From contig JBBIOI010000105.1 in assembly GCA_037443425.1 (NCBI GenBank), positions 1 to 12,096 of the forward strand: a stretch of 12,096 nucleotides of DNA. The letters run 5' to 3'. Made by a program: the position numbers and the translations under genes. Shown here piece by piece: positions 1 to 7,218 of this stretch (its first letter is position 1; the number at the start of each line of letters is the position of its first letter). Under the pieces are notes generated by a model. The model was given only the letters and a program-made list of their open reading frames with translations, did no database searches and had not been told where the DNA came from. The DNA comes from JBBIOI01 sp037443425 (GTDB taxonomy: Bacteria > Desulfobacterota > BSN033 > UBA1163).

Positions 1-1914
1 TATGCATGGAATGAGCAGGATTGCTGGCGATTTCATATGAAGAAGTTAGGAATAAAATTTGTGTTTATTGATCCTTTCTGTAATTATACTGCTGTAATTG
101 GAGCTGATAAATGGCTTTCACCAAAACCTGGTACAGATTGTTCTATTGCTTTAGCAATTGCATTTGTCTGGATTACAGAAGATCTTTATGATAAGGAATA
201 TGTAAAGACCCATACCTTTGGTTTCGATAAATGGAAATCCTATGTGCTTGGAGAAGAAGATGGACAGCCAAAGACACCAAAATGGGCAGAAGAGATCTCA
301 GGCGTTAAGGCACGTGATATTATTGCACTTGCAAGGGAGTGGGCAAAGAGGAGGACAACCCTTGCAGCAGGAGGTCGATCAGGTATGGGAGGGGCATGTA
401 GGACTTCCTATGGTCATGAATGGGCTCGAATGATGGTACTTCTTCAAGCCATGCAAGGTCTTGGAAAGCCCGGTGTCAATATATATTCCACAACAGGTGG
501 TGCTCCTGCAGATTGGAGCTTTTACTTTCCTGGCTATGCAGATGGTGGTATAAGTGGTGGAAGTTCAGGACCAAGAGAACTTGGACCAAGAGGTTTTCCT
601 GACAAGCCAGTTCAAAGTGTAATACGTCAGAGGATCAATCGATCGGTGCTTCCTGAATGTGTGATGAATCCTCCTGTCTCTTGGAGGGGTATCTATGGTT
701 ATTATGGTCAAAGTGCACAGCAACAATTCATCCAATGTAACTTTCCATTTGAAGGATATTCACCAATCAAGATGATTTACCGTCAAGGTGCTTCCTATAT
801 TGGGACTATGATGAATACGAATCGCTGGGTTAGGATGTATCGACATCCTAACCTTGAATTTGTGGTAAATCAGACAATTTTTGATGAACCTGAGGCGCGT
901 CTATCAGATATTATTCTTCCAGTTTGCACAAACCTTGAGCGCTGGGATATTGGAGAATGGGCAAGGATTTCAGGCTACTCGCTTCATCTTAGCCCGGTAA
1001 ACGCAAGGGTTATTGTACTTCAACAGAAGTGTATTGAACCACTTGGTGAGTCTAAATCTGATTATCAGATCTTTGCATTGCTTTCAGAGCGTTTGGGTAT
1101 AAAGCAGCAATTTACAGAGGGACGAGATGAACTTCAATGGGTAAAGAGGATGTATGAGGTGAGTGACCTTCCCAAGGTGATTAGCTGGTCGGAATTTAAG
1201 AAGAAAGGCTACTATGTAGTTCCTGTAAATAAAGATTATAAATCACGACCAGCATTTAGATGGTTTTATGAGGACCGAGCAATGGATACATGGGATTGGG
1301 GGCCAGGAACTGTTGATCGGCCAATAAATAATGGAAAGGGGCTTGCAACACCAACAGGTAAGATCGAATTTGAATCGCAAACATTAAAGAGGTTTGATCC
1401 AAACGATTCTGAAAGGCCTCCTGTTCCACATTATATCCCTTCATGGGAAGGGATTAATAGCACAGATATTCTTTCAAGATATCCTTTGCAGCTAATCTCA
1501 CCCCATCCAAGATTCAGCTTCCATTCTCAGTTCGATGCAAAAGGTCTGTGGAATGATGAAATACCCCATCATAGACGTCTCAAGGATGGATATAGGTATT
1601 GGGTTGTGAGGATAAATCCAAAGGATGCTGAGATAAGAGGAATAAAAGATGGAGATATAGTAAAGATTTATAATGATAGAGGAGCTGTCCTTGCAATAGC
1701 TACTGTTACCTCAAGGATCATTCAGGGTGTTGTCCATTCATATAGTTCTGGAGGAGGTTATGATCCAATGGGTGAGCCAGGTGATCCGAAGACAATTGAC
1801 CGAGGTGGAACAATAAATCAGCTAACATCATCGCGGTTTATTTCAAAGAACTGCCCTGGAATGGCTCCCAATGCATGTCTTGTAGAGATTGAAAGATGGG
1901 AAGGGGGTGTTTAA
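1..1914 (+). CDS. Transhydroxylase-like molybdopterin oxidoreductase, large (catalytic) subunit, 5' partial
   Basis: Catalytic subunit of a DMSO-reductase-superfamily enzyme, which binds Mo (or W) through two pterin dinucleotides. The frame is open from the first base (YAWNEQDCWRFH precedes the Met at 37), so that Met is internal and the N-terminus lies off the window; 637 residues are visible. Seen: the IDPF strand of the first pterin-binding fold near the start, a DIILPVCTNLERWD block (about 907-951) typical of the family, TPTGKIEFES (about 1354-1383), and a C-terminal dinucleotide-binding domain from about 1480, with SPHPRFSFHSQF, GIKDGDIV and a closing NACLVEIERW. The next gene, 1 bp downstream, is a Fe-S subunit with a C-terminal beta domain, the pairing known from pyrogallol-phloroglucinol transhydroxylase. 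As I recall that large subunit has about 875 residues, so roughly 240 would be missing here. Its N-terminal Mo-ligand region cannot be inspected. The family assignment is firm; the substrate is unknown. Confidence 0.85.
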   Translation, partial: YAWNEQDCWRFHMKKLGIKFVFIDPFCNYTAVIGADKWLSPKPGTDCSIALAIAFVWITEDLYDKEYVKTHTFGFDKWKSYVLGEEDGQPKTPKWAEEISGVKARDIIALAREWAKRRTTLAAGGRSGMGGACRTSYGHEWARMMVLLQAMQGLGKPGVNIYSTTGGAPADWSFYFPGYADGGISGGSSGPRELGPRGFPDKPVQSVIRQRINRSVLPECVMNPPVSWRGIYGYYGQSAQQQFIQCNFPFEGYSPIKMIYRQGASYIGTMMNTNRWVRMYRHPNLEFVVNQTIFDEPEARLSDIILPVCTNLERWDIGEWARISGYSLHLSPVNARVIVLQQKCIEPLGESKSDYQIFALLSERLGIKQQFTEGRDELQWVKRMYEVSDLPKVISWSEFKKKGYYVVPVNKDYKSRPAFRWFYEDRAMDTWDWGPGTVDRPINNGKGLATPTGKIEFESQTLKRFDPNDSERPPVPHYIPSWEGINSTDILSRYPLQLISPHPRFSFHSQFDAKGLWNDEIPHHRRLKDGYRYWVVRINPKDAEIRGIKDGDIVKIYNDRGAVLAIATVTSRIIQGVVHSYSSGGGYDPMGEPGDPKTIDRGGTINQLTSSRFISKNCPGMAPNACLVEIERWEGGV

Positions 1915-1915
1915 T

Positions 1916-2752
1916 ATGGCAAGATATGGGTTAGTAATAGATCTAAACTTCTGTACAGGTTGTTATAACTGTCAGATTGCCTGCAAGGATGAGCACGTTG
2001 GAAATGATTTTCTGCCAATCTCTAAATCTCAGCCAACATTTGGCCACTTCTGGATGGGAATTAAAGAGTTAGAAAAGGTTTATTCGCCATCACATATTAA
2101 GGTTGTTTATATACCTGTCTTATGTCAGCACTGTAAAGATGCGCCCTGTATGAAGGTAGCAAAGGATAATGCAATTTACAGGAGAAGGGATGGCATCGTA
2201 ATCATCGATCCAATTAGGTCAGCAGGGCAAAGAGAAATAATTAATGCCTGTCCATATGGTGCAATATTCTGGAATGAAGAGGCGAATATACCACAGAAAT
2301 GCACATTTTGTGCACATCTGCTGGATGATGGCTGGAAAGAGCCTCGTTGTGTCCAGAGCTGTCCGACAAACTGTATGATATTTGGTGATTTAGACAATCC
2401 TAATAGTAAGATTTCAAAATTCTTAAAAGAAAAAAGAGAAGAGATACTAAACCCTGAATTTAATACCCATCCAAATGTATTTTATGTGGGTTTACCAAAA
2501 CCACATCTTTCAGGGACTGTAATATTTGGAGATATTGATGAATGTGCTTCTGATGTAACAGTAACCCTGATTAGTGGAGGAAGAAAGAGAAAGACAAAGA
2601 CAGACTTTTTTGGAGATTTTGAATTTGACGGACTGGAGAAGAAATCATATGTACTTCAATTTGAAGCAAAGGGATATGAAGTTAAGACAATGGAGATTAC
2701 GATAAAGGATGATATATGTTATGTGGGTGAAGTTATTCTGAATAAAGCCTAA
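1916..2752 (+). CDS. Transhydroxylase-like Fe-S subunit: three [4Fe-4S] clusters plus C-terminal beta domain
   Basis: Electron-transfer partner (278 aa) of the preceding molybdoenzyme. The start is ATG 1916, 1 bp after the upstream stop, preceded by GGAAGGGGG; an in-frame TTG at 1889 lies inside the upstream gene and is rejected. Cys groups: C13/16/19/23, C70/73/78, C112 (in ACPYGA), C129/132/145/149. Four-cluster DmsB-type proteins carry 16 ligands. Here the fourth Cys of group II is Ala82 and the first three Cys of group III are absent. In ferredoxin-fold pairing these four residues hold one cluster, so exactly one cluster is lost and three remain, as known for the transhydroxylase small subunit (about 274 aa). 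Residues about 198-276 (GTVIFGDIDE to GEVILNKA, with GDFEFDGL and FEAKGYEVKTMEITI) look like a carboxypeptidase-regulatory/transthyretin-like beta domain, also a trait of that small subunit. There is no signal peptide or membrane anchor, so it is probably cytoplasmic. Confidence 0.88.
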   Translation: MARYGLVIDLNFCTGCYNCQIACKDEHVGNDFLPISKSQPTFGHFWMGIKELEKVYSPSHIKVVYIPVLCQHCKDAPCMKVAKDNAIYRRRDGIVIIDPIRSAGQREIINACPYGAIFWNEEANIPQKCTFCAHLLDDGWKEPRCVQSCPTNCMIFGDLDNPNSKISKFLKEKREEILNPEFNTHPNVFYVGLPKPHLSGTVIFGDIDECASDVTVTLISGGRKRKTKTDFFGDFEFDGLEKKSYVLQFEAKGYEVKTMEITIKDDICYVGEVILNKA

Positions 2753-2764
2753 AGGTAGGAAGAG

Positions 2765-4483
2765 ATGAGTGAAAAAAGGCATTTTTTGAAGACAGATGTT
2801 CTTATAATAGGTGGCGGGGTAGCAGGTTGTATGGCTGCAATTGGAGCAAAAGAACAGGAAGTTGATGTAACCATTCTTGAGAAGGCAGATATTTCGAGAA
2901 GTGGTGATGCAGGTGGAGGAAATGATCACCTTCTTGCCCATCTTAATTCAGGAGAGCCATGGGATACTGATGAGGCAATGTTAAAGTATTACGGTCAACT
3001 ATCACAGGGACTTATCGATACAGAGATAGGTTATAATTTACATATCCGCAGGATTGGTGAGATTGTAAAGAGATTGGAATCTTATGGGATAGAGATGCGT
3101 GATTCAAAGACAGGTCAATTCATTCGCACCAAGTCATTTGGGCAACCAGGTCCATACTTTATTAATTTCAAAGGGAAGAATATAAAGCCTGTTATTGCAA
3201 GAGAGGTAAAAAGACTCGGGGTAAATGTTCTAAACAGGATAAATGTGACGAATCTTATTAAAAAAGATAATAAGATCTCTGGGGCAATGGGCTTTAATGT
3301 AAGGAATGGTGATTTTTATATCATAAACTCTAAGGTAACAATAATTTCAACAGGAGATGTAACTCGACTCTGGCCCAATCCATCAGGATTACCCTTTAAC
3401 ACATGGCAGAGTCCTTTTAATAATGGTGCTGGCCATGCAATGGCATTTCGGGCAGGTGCTGAGCTTGCAAATATGGAACTTACTGTTTCAACCCTTATCC
3501 CTAAGGGATTCAGTGCAGCAGGTCTTAATGCCTTTATCGGAATGGGTGCTTTTTTAAGAAACTCCCTTGGGGAAAGGTATATGCAGAAGTATCACCCTAT
3601 GGGTGAGGTTGCTCCAAGGAATATCTTAGTTCTTGGAACCTACCGTGAAATTATTGAGGGCAGAGGACCTTGCTTCATAGATTGCAGACATTTATCCGAT
3701 GAAGCAATGCAGCATCTAACAAAGAATCTTCTTCCTATCGATAAAGATACATTCATGATATTCTGTGAACAGAAGGGAATAGACCTTAAAAGAGACCTTC
3801 TCGAGATTGAGGTATCCGAGATTCAAATAGCAGGAATCACAGGTTCTGTAAGTGGTATCGTTGTTGATAAGAGAGGTAAAACTACAATAGATCGTTTATT
3901 TGCTTCTGGTGCATGTAGTGTCCCTTCTTATGGACTTTCCGGAGCCCTTGCCACGGGTTTAAGTGTTGGGATAGAGGCAGCTCAATCGGCTAAAAAGATA
4001 AGGAATTGGTTGGATTATAGTTTGGATGAAGTAGAAGAAGAGAGAAAATCTGTATATGCCCCAATGCGTAGGAAAGGGGGTATCCATTATAGAGAGTTAG
4101 AAAATAGATTACGTCAGATTATGTTTGATTATGTAGGTTATATTAAGACCGAAGAGGGACTCAAGATAGGTCTTAAGAAACTTAACGAACTTGAGAAAAG
4201 GCTTGATGAGATGAGGGTTGAGAATTACCATGAACTGATGAGGGCAAATGAGTTTAAGGACCTTCTCCTTATTGGAAAACTTGTGGCAATAGGTGCTATT
4301 GAAAGAAGGGAAAGCCGTATGGGGATTTCACATCTGAGAGGTGATTATCCAGAACAGAATGATGAAAGATTTCATGGCTCAATAATCTTAAAAAAGAGAG
4401 GCAATAAGATACAGGCTATCTTTAGACCTGCCAAGGAGAATCCCTCTTTTAAGGAGCATGTTCATGCCACCTATAATCGATGA
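2765..4483 (+). CDS. AprA/FrdA-like FAD-dependent oxidoreductase (first copy)
   Basis: Flavoprotein (572 aa) of the fumarate reductase/succinate dehydrogenase/adenylylsulfate reductase superfamily. It starts 12 bp after the Fe-S subunit, behind GGTAGGAAGAG. Seen: the N-terminal dinucleotide fold DVLIIGGGVAG (residues 11-21) with acidic E39, SRSGDAGGGNDH (44-55), GAGHAMAFRAGAEL (221-234), GPCFIDCRH (301-309), a second FAD-contact segment DRLFASGA (376-383), and a helical C-terminal domain (about 440-515) ending in AIERRESR. The order of motifs and the adjoining two-cluster ferredoxin resemble AprAB rather than respiratory SdhA/FrdA. It is shorter than true AprA, no sulfate-reduction genes are near, and the expected His/Tyr-containing substrate segment before the second FAD motif reads GITGSVSGIVVD. 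The substrate is unknown; a redox step on an intermediate of this operon is inference. A diverged copy lies on the minus strand at 8452-10092. Confidence 0.85.
   Translation: MSEKRHFLKTDVLIIGGGVAGCMAAIGAKEQEVDVTILEKADISRSGDAGGGNDHLLAHLNSGEPWDTDEAMLKYYGQLSQGLIDTEIGYNLHIRRIGEIVKRLESYGIEMRDSKTGQFIRTKSFGQPGPYFINFKGKNIKPVIAREVKRLGVNVLNRINVTNLIKKDNKISGAMGFNVRNGDFYIINSKVTIISTGDVTRLWPNPSGLPFNTWQSPFNNGAGHAMAFRAGAELANMELTVSTLIPKGFSAAGLNAFIGMGAFLRNSLGERYMQKYHPMGEVAPRNILVLGTYREIIEGRGPCFIDCRHLSDEAMQHLTKNLLPIDKDTFMIFCEQKGIDLKRDLLEIEVSEIQIAGITGSVSGIVVDKRGKTTIDRLFASGACSVPSYGLSGALATGLSVGIEAAQSAKKIRNWLDYSLDEVEEERKSVYAPMRRKGGIHYRELENRLRQIMFDYVGYIKTEEGLKIGLKKLNELEKRLDEMRVENYHELMRANEFKDLLLIGKLVAIGAIERRESRMGISHLRGDYPEQNDERFHGSIILKKRGNKIQAIFRPAKENPSFKEHVHATYNR
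4451..4456 (+). promoter_or_regulatory. Ribosome binding site choosing the ferredoxin start
   Basis: AAGGAG ends 7 bp before ATG 4464 but only 1 bp before the in-frame ATG at 4458. The spacing therefore favours 4464. The protein from 4464 begins MPPIIDEKRC, matching MPPIVDEKLC at the start of the minus-strand paralogue. The site lies within the end of the flavoprotein gene, so translation of the two is probably coupled. Confidence 0.7.
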
Positions 4484-4664
4484 AAAAAGATGTATTGGTT
4501 GCGGAATCTGCTACAATCACTGTCCAGGTGATCTTTTCACCATTGATAAGAAAAGGAAAAAGGCAAGACTCCTTTATCCTGATGAATGCTGGCATTGTGG
4601 GGTATGCAGGATGGATTGTTCGGAGAATGCTATAAGAATAGTTTTTCCTCTTCAGATGCTCTAA
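4464..4664 (+). CDS. AprB-like 2[4Fe-4S] ferredoxin (first copy)
   Basis: Small ferredoxin (66 aa), presumed electron-transfer subunit of the flavoprotein whose 3' end it overlaps by 20 bp. Two cluster motifs: C10-x2-C13-x2-C16-x3-C20-P and C42-x2-C45-x2-C48-x3-C52, so all eight ligands of two [4Fe-4S] clusters are present. The second motif ends CSEN rather than the usual CP. The stretch PDECWHCGVC resembles the Trp-containing second cluster of adenylylsulfate reductase subunit B, but the protein is less than half the length of AprB and lacks its C-terminal tail. The start is set by ribosome-site spacing and by the paralogue at 8210-8425. It is soluble, with no signal peptide. Confidence 0.88.
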   Translation: MPPIIDEKRCIGCGICYNHCPGDLFTIDKKRKKARLLYPDECWHCGVCRMDCSENAIRIVFPLQML

Positions 4665-4670
4665 TTAGAT

Positions 4671-4699
4671 TTGACTTTTGAAGAAAAATAATCTATTAA
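4671..4699 (+). promoter_or_regulatory. Candidate sigma-70-type promoter before the amidohydrolase
   Basis: TTGACT (4671-4676), a 17-bp spacer, then TATTAA (4694-4699) lie in the 64-bp gap after the ferredoxin gene. This is the only gap above 20 bp inside the plus-strand cluster. It could let amidohydrolase, cupin and binding protein be transcribed apart from the redox genes. Such matches arise easily in AT-rich DNA, so it is tentative. Confidence 0.35.
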
Positions 4700-4728
4700 T
4701 ACCCAAAATCAGTTAGAGGTATTGTAAT

Positions 4729-5709
4729 ATGAAGATAGATTTTCATAATCACTTTTACCCACCTGGTTATTTAGAAAAACTTGAGCAGTGGGGTCATAGA
4801 TACAAATTTGTTCAAGACACAAGTGGACTTAAGATTGTAAGTGAAAAGGGTGCCCGGTTCTTAGGGATAACAAAAGAGCATGTAAGTATCGAGCAGAGGA
4901 TCTCTGATATGGACCGAATAGGGATTGATATTCAAGTTTTAACCCTCACAACACCCAATGTTTATTTCACAACGAGAAAGAGGAATCTATACCTTGCAAA
5001 GACTTCTAATGATTTTTTTGCTGAAATCTGTCAAAAATATCCAGATAGGTTCATTGCATTTGCAAGTGTCCCACTTAAAAATCCTGATGATGCAATTGAA
5101 GAGCTTCATAGAGCCATTAAGGATTTAGGGATGAAGGGCGTTGTTCTTGGATCAAATATTGATGGAAGACACCTCCATTCCAGGGAATTCTGGCCTTTTT
5201 ATGAAGAGGTAAGTAAACTTGATATACCGATTTTTATTCATCCAATGGTCCCAAAACATCCTGAGCAGCTGGCTGAGTTTGCGCTTGTTCCATTTGTAGG
5301 TTTTACAATGGATACAACCATCAGTGTTGCTAAAATGGTGCTTAGTGGGCTTTTTGAAAGATATCCGAATCTAATCCTTATCCTTCCACATCTTGGTGGC
5401 ACACTTCCATTTTTGTTTGAAAGATTTGATAACGGTTTCAGGGCATATAAAGAGTTTCAGGAAAATATAACAAGGCCTCCTACTTATTATTTTAAAAAAT
5501 TTTATTATGACACAGTCTCTTTTTACAAACCAGCACTTCTTTGTACATATTTGTCCGTTGGGGCAGATCATATGGTTCTTGGAAGCGATTATCCTCATGT
5601 AATCGGTGACATAAATCGTTGCGTCTCTTCAATTGACGAATTAGATATATCAAAAGAAGAAAAAGAAAAGATATTTGGAGAAAATGGACGAAAGATATTA
5701 AAGATATAA
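4729..5709 (+). CDS. Amidohydrolase family 2 (ACMSD-like) metal-dependent decarboxylase or hydrolase
   Basis: Metal-dependent TIM-barrel enzyme (326 aa, usual length) of the amidohydrolase-2 family, which includes 2-amino-3-carboxymuconate-6-semialdehyde decarboxylase (ACMSD), the hydroxybenzoate decarboxylases and some hydrolases and hydratases. Seen: DFHNHF with H6 and H8 on the first strand, FIHPM with H171, LPHLGG with H221, and GSDYPH with D287, all at the places of the ACMSD metal and catalytic residues. From memory, gamma-resorcylate-type decarboxylases have Glu-x-His in the first motif, so His-x-His here is more ACMSD-like. It starts 8 bp after GTTAGAGGT. Placed between redox genes and the cupin, it probably decarboxylates or hydrolyses a carboxylated (possibly ring) intermediate; the substrate is not determinable. 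No signal peptide, so cytoplasmic. Confidence 0.85.
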   Translation: MKIDFHNHFYPPGYLEKLEQWGHRYKFVQDTSGLKIVSEKGARFLGITKEHVSIEQRISDMDRIGIDIQVLTLTTPNVYFTTRKRNLYLAKTSNDFFAEICQKYPDRFIAFASVPLKNPDDAIEELHRAIKDLGMKGVVLGSNIDGRHLHSREFWPFYEEVSKLDIPIFIHPMVPKHPEQLAEFALVPFVGFTMDTTISVAKMVLSGLFERYPNLILILPHLGGTLPFLFERFDNGFRAYKEFQENITRPPTYYFKKFYYDTVSFYKPALLCTYLSVGADHMVLGSDYPHVIGDINRCVSSIDELDISKEEKEKIFGENGRKILKI

Positions 5710-5726
5710 TCAAGGAGGATTTTCAG

Positions 5727-6164
5727 ATGGCAATAGAATTTAAATTTGATCCAAAGGTTGTAGCTCGAGAGGGTGCGGTTTTTTCTCCTAATGATGGAAT
5801 AGAGTATCCAGAAGGGGCGTATTATCCTGGTCTTCCAGCAGGGACAGGGAAGAGACGGATGGTTGCATGTCCTCCAACTGGAGCAAGAATGGTTGGGGTA
5901 CACGCCACGGTTCTAAAACCAGGTGAGGAGACAGTACTTCATTCTCATCCCCTATCAGAAGAGGTAATTGTAATGGTTCGTGGAAGGGCAGAGATACAGC
6001 TTGGGGAGAAAAGATATGAGGTAGGTCCTGGATGGGTACTTTATGCCCCACCAGGTGTCCCGCATGGAAAGATTAAGGTGATAGGAGATGAAGAGTTTGA
6101 ATGTATAGGAACCCAGGCACCACCTGACACACGAATGTATAGAGCAGCTGGTTATGATTTCTAA
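5727..6164 (+). CDS. Small single-domain cupin protein
   Basis: Single cupin barrel (145 aa) behind a strong AAGGAGG with 8-bp spacing, 17 bp after the amidohydrolase stop. Motif 1: PGEETVLHSHPLSEE with H72, H74 and E78/E79, ending at G86. Motif 2: GWVLYAPPGVPHG with P108, G110 and H113. The likely metal ligands (two His, a Glu, a third His) are therefore all present. Small cupins of this kind may be isomerases, decarboxylases, dioxygenases or ligand-binding helpers; the sequence does not say which. An oxygen-dependent role fits poorly with the anaerobic-looking neighbours. It is probably co-transcribed with the genes on either side, which suggests work on the same substrate. No signal peptide. 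Confidence 0.8.
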   Translation: MAIEFKFDPKVVAREGAVFSPNDGIEYPEGAYYPGLPAGTGKRRMVACPPTGARMVGVHATVLKPGEETVLHSHPLSEEVIVMVRGRAEIQLGEKRYEVGPGWVLYAPPGVPHGKIKVIGDEEFECIGTQAPPDTRMYRAAGYDF

Positions 6165-6183
6165 ATTTTAAAGGAGGAGAGCC

Positions 6184-7158
6184 ATGAAACGCTATTATTT
6201 TAGCTTGATTCTATTCTCAATCCTTTCTTTTTTCATGATCGTTCATTCATCACTAATAGCACAACCCTATCCAAGTCATCCCATTCAGATTGTCATCCCA
6301 ATGGACCCTGGTTCTGCAGGGGATACGGTGTTGAGGCCTTTTGCTGACGAACTTAGCAAGGTTTTAAAGACACCCGTTATTGTTGTGAATAAACCAGGCG
6401 CAGCATCATCTCTTGGAACAGATTTTGTAGTAAAGAGCAAGAAGGATGGATATACCCTTCTTTATGCCAATACATCAGCCGTTGTTTACTCAAAGGCTTC
6501 AAATCCTGAACAGGTCCCTTATGATCCGGCAAAAGATCTTGAGCCTTTAGGACTTCATTGTTTCTTCCCAACCTGCATAGTAGTTCAAGCAAGCTCTGCC
6601 TTAAAGAATTTCCCATCCTTTATTGATTTTGCAAAAAAGAATCCAGGAAGCCTTCGGGTAAGCACACCTGGTCAGGGTTCTATTGACCATTTTAACCTTG
6701 AGCTCGTTTCATCTATAACAGGCACCCAATTTACTATGATTCCATTCAAAGGAGGTGCTGCTGCTATCACTGCCTTATTGGGTGGACATGTCGATGCATC
6801 CTTTATCGCCAATAGCCTTGCAGGTCCTCATGTAAAGGCCGGCAAACTCAGAATGCTTCTTTTAACAAAGAAGATGTCAGAATATCCAGATGTTCCTACC
6901 ATTTCAGATTTTGGTTATAAACAGAACCTCCTTATGGCCTGGTTTGCTCTATATGCACCCGCAGATATACCAGAGGACGTAAAGAAGGTTCTGGTCCCTG
7001 CCATTGAGAAGGCTATAAAGAATCCAGAACTGATGGCCAAAATCGAAAAGATGGGATTTGTTGTAGATTATAAACCACCTGCAGAATTAAGAAGGTTACA
7101 GATGAATGACTATGAGATAGCTCGTTCCTTGGCAGTTAAATTAGGATTGAGTAAATAA
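6184..7158 (+). CDS. TctC/Bug-family periplasmic solute-binding protein (first copy)
   Basis: Exported substrate-binding protein (324 aa) of the tripartite tricarboxylate transporter family, which usually binds carboxylates, including aromatic acids, outside the inner membrane. AAGGAGGA lies just upstream, and the gap to the cupin is 19 bp. Residues 1-26 form a Sec signal peptide (basic MKR, hydrophobic core, likely cut after SSLIA). The mature N-terminus carries the family motif QPYPSHPIQIVIP. Other family marks: PGSAGDTVLRPFADEL, VVNKPGAASSLG, FVVKSKKDGYTLLYANTS, IPFKGGAAAITALLGGHVD, SEYPDVPTISDFGY. The ligand-loop Asp is kept as GSAGD. No TctA or TctB membrane subunit is in the window, so it must rely on one elsewhere or act as a sensor protein. 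A diverged paralogue sits tail-to-tail with it at 7219-8187. Confidence 0.9.
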   Translation: MKRYYFSLILFSILSFFMIVHSSLIAQPYPSHPIQIVIPMDPGSAGDTVLRPFADELSKVLKTPVIVVNKPGAASSLGTDFVVKSKKDGYTLLYANTSAVVYSKASNPEQVPYDPAKDLEPLGLHCFFPTCIVVQASSALKNFPSFIDFAKKNPGSLRVSTPGQGSIDHFNLELVSSITGTQFTMIPFKGGAAAITALLGGHVDASFIANSLAGPHVKAGKLRMLLLTKKMSEYPDVPTISDFGYKQNLLMAWFALYAPADIPEDVKKVLVPAIEKAIKNPELMAKIEKMGFVVDYKPPAELRRLQMNDYEIARSLAVKLGLSK

Positions 7159-7173
7159 AGGCTCGTAGACAGA

Positions 7174-7214
7174 AGGGCTCAGGGATTTTAGAAAGTTTTT
7201 AAACCCTGAGCCCT
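7174..7214. terminator. Hairpin between convergent genes, probable bidirectional terminator
   Basis: An 11-bp perfect stem, AGGGCTCAGGG (7174-7184) with CCCTGAGCCCT (7204-7214), encloses a 19-nt loop containing GTTTTTAAA. It lies between the two convergent binding-protein stops. The flanking T-tracts are short (TATATTTATTT on the plus side), so it could end transcription from both sides but is not a textbook site in either direction. Confidence 0.65.
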
Positions 7215-7218
7215 ATAT

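Noticed and set aside
37..39. ATG at 37 as the start of the molybdoenzyme
   Set aside because: The frame is open to the window edge with family-like residues before it, and the N-terminal third of the family is missing, so this Met is internal.
1889..1915. TTG start adding nine residues to the Fe-S subunit
   Set aside because: It lies inside the upstream gene. ATG 1916 has a purine-rich ribosome site and gives the usual N-terminus for this family.
1..2752. Respiratory DMSO, nitrate or polysulfide reductase
   Set aside because: The small subunit has three clusters and a C-terminal beta domain, and no NrfD-type membrane anchor follows. The transhydroxylase-type pairing fits better.
4458..4463. 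ATG at 4458 as the ferredoxin start
   Set aside because: The ribosome site is only 1 bp away, and the paralogue begins with the residues encoded from 4464.
2765..4664. True adenylylsulfate reductase (aprAB) and hence a sulfate reducer
   Set aside because: Both proteins are shorter than AprA and AprB, there are no sat, qmo or dsr genes nearby, and the pair occurs twice in catabolic-looking operons. Family resemblance only.
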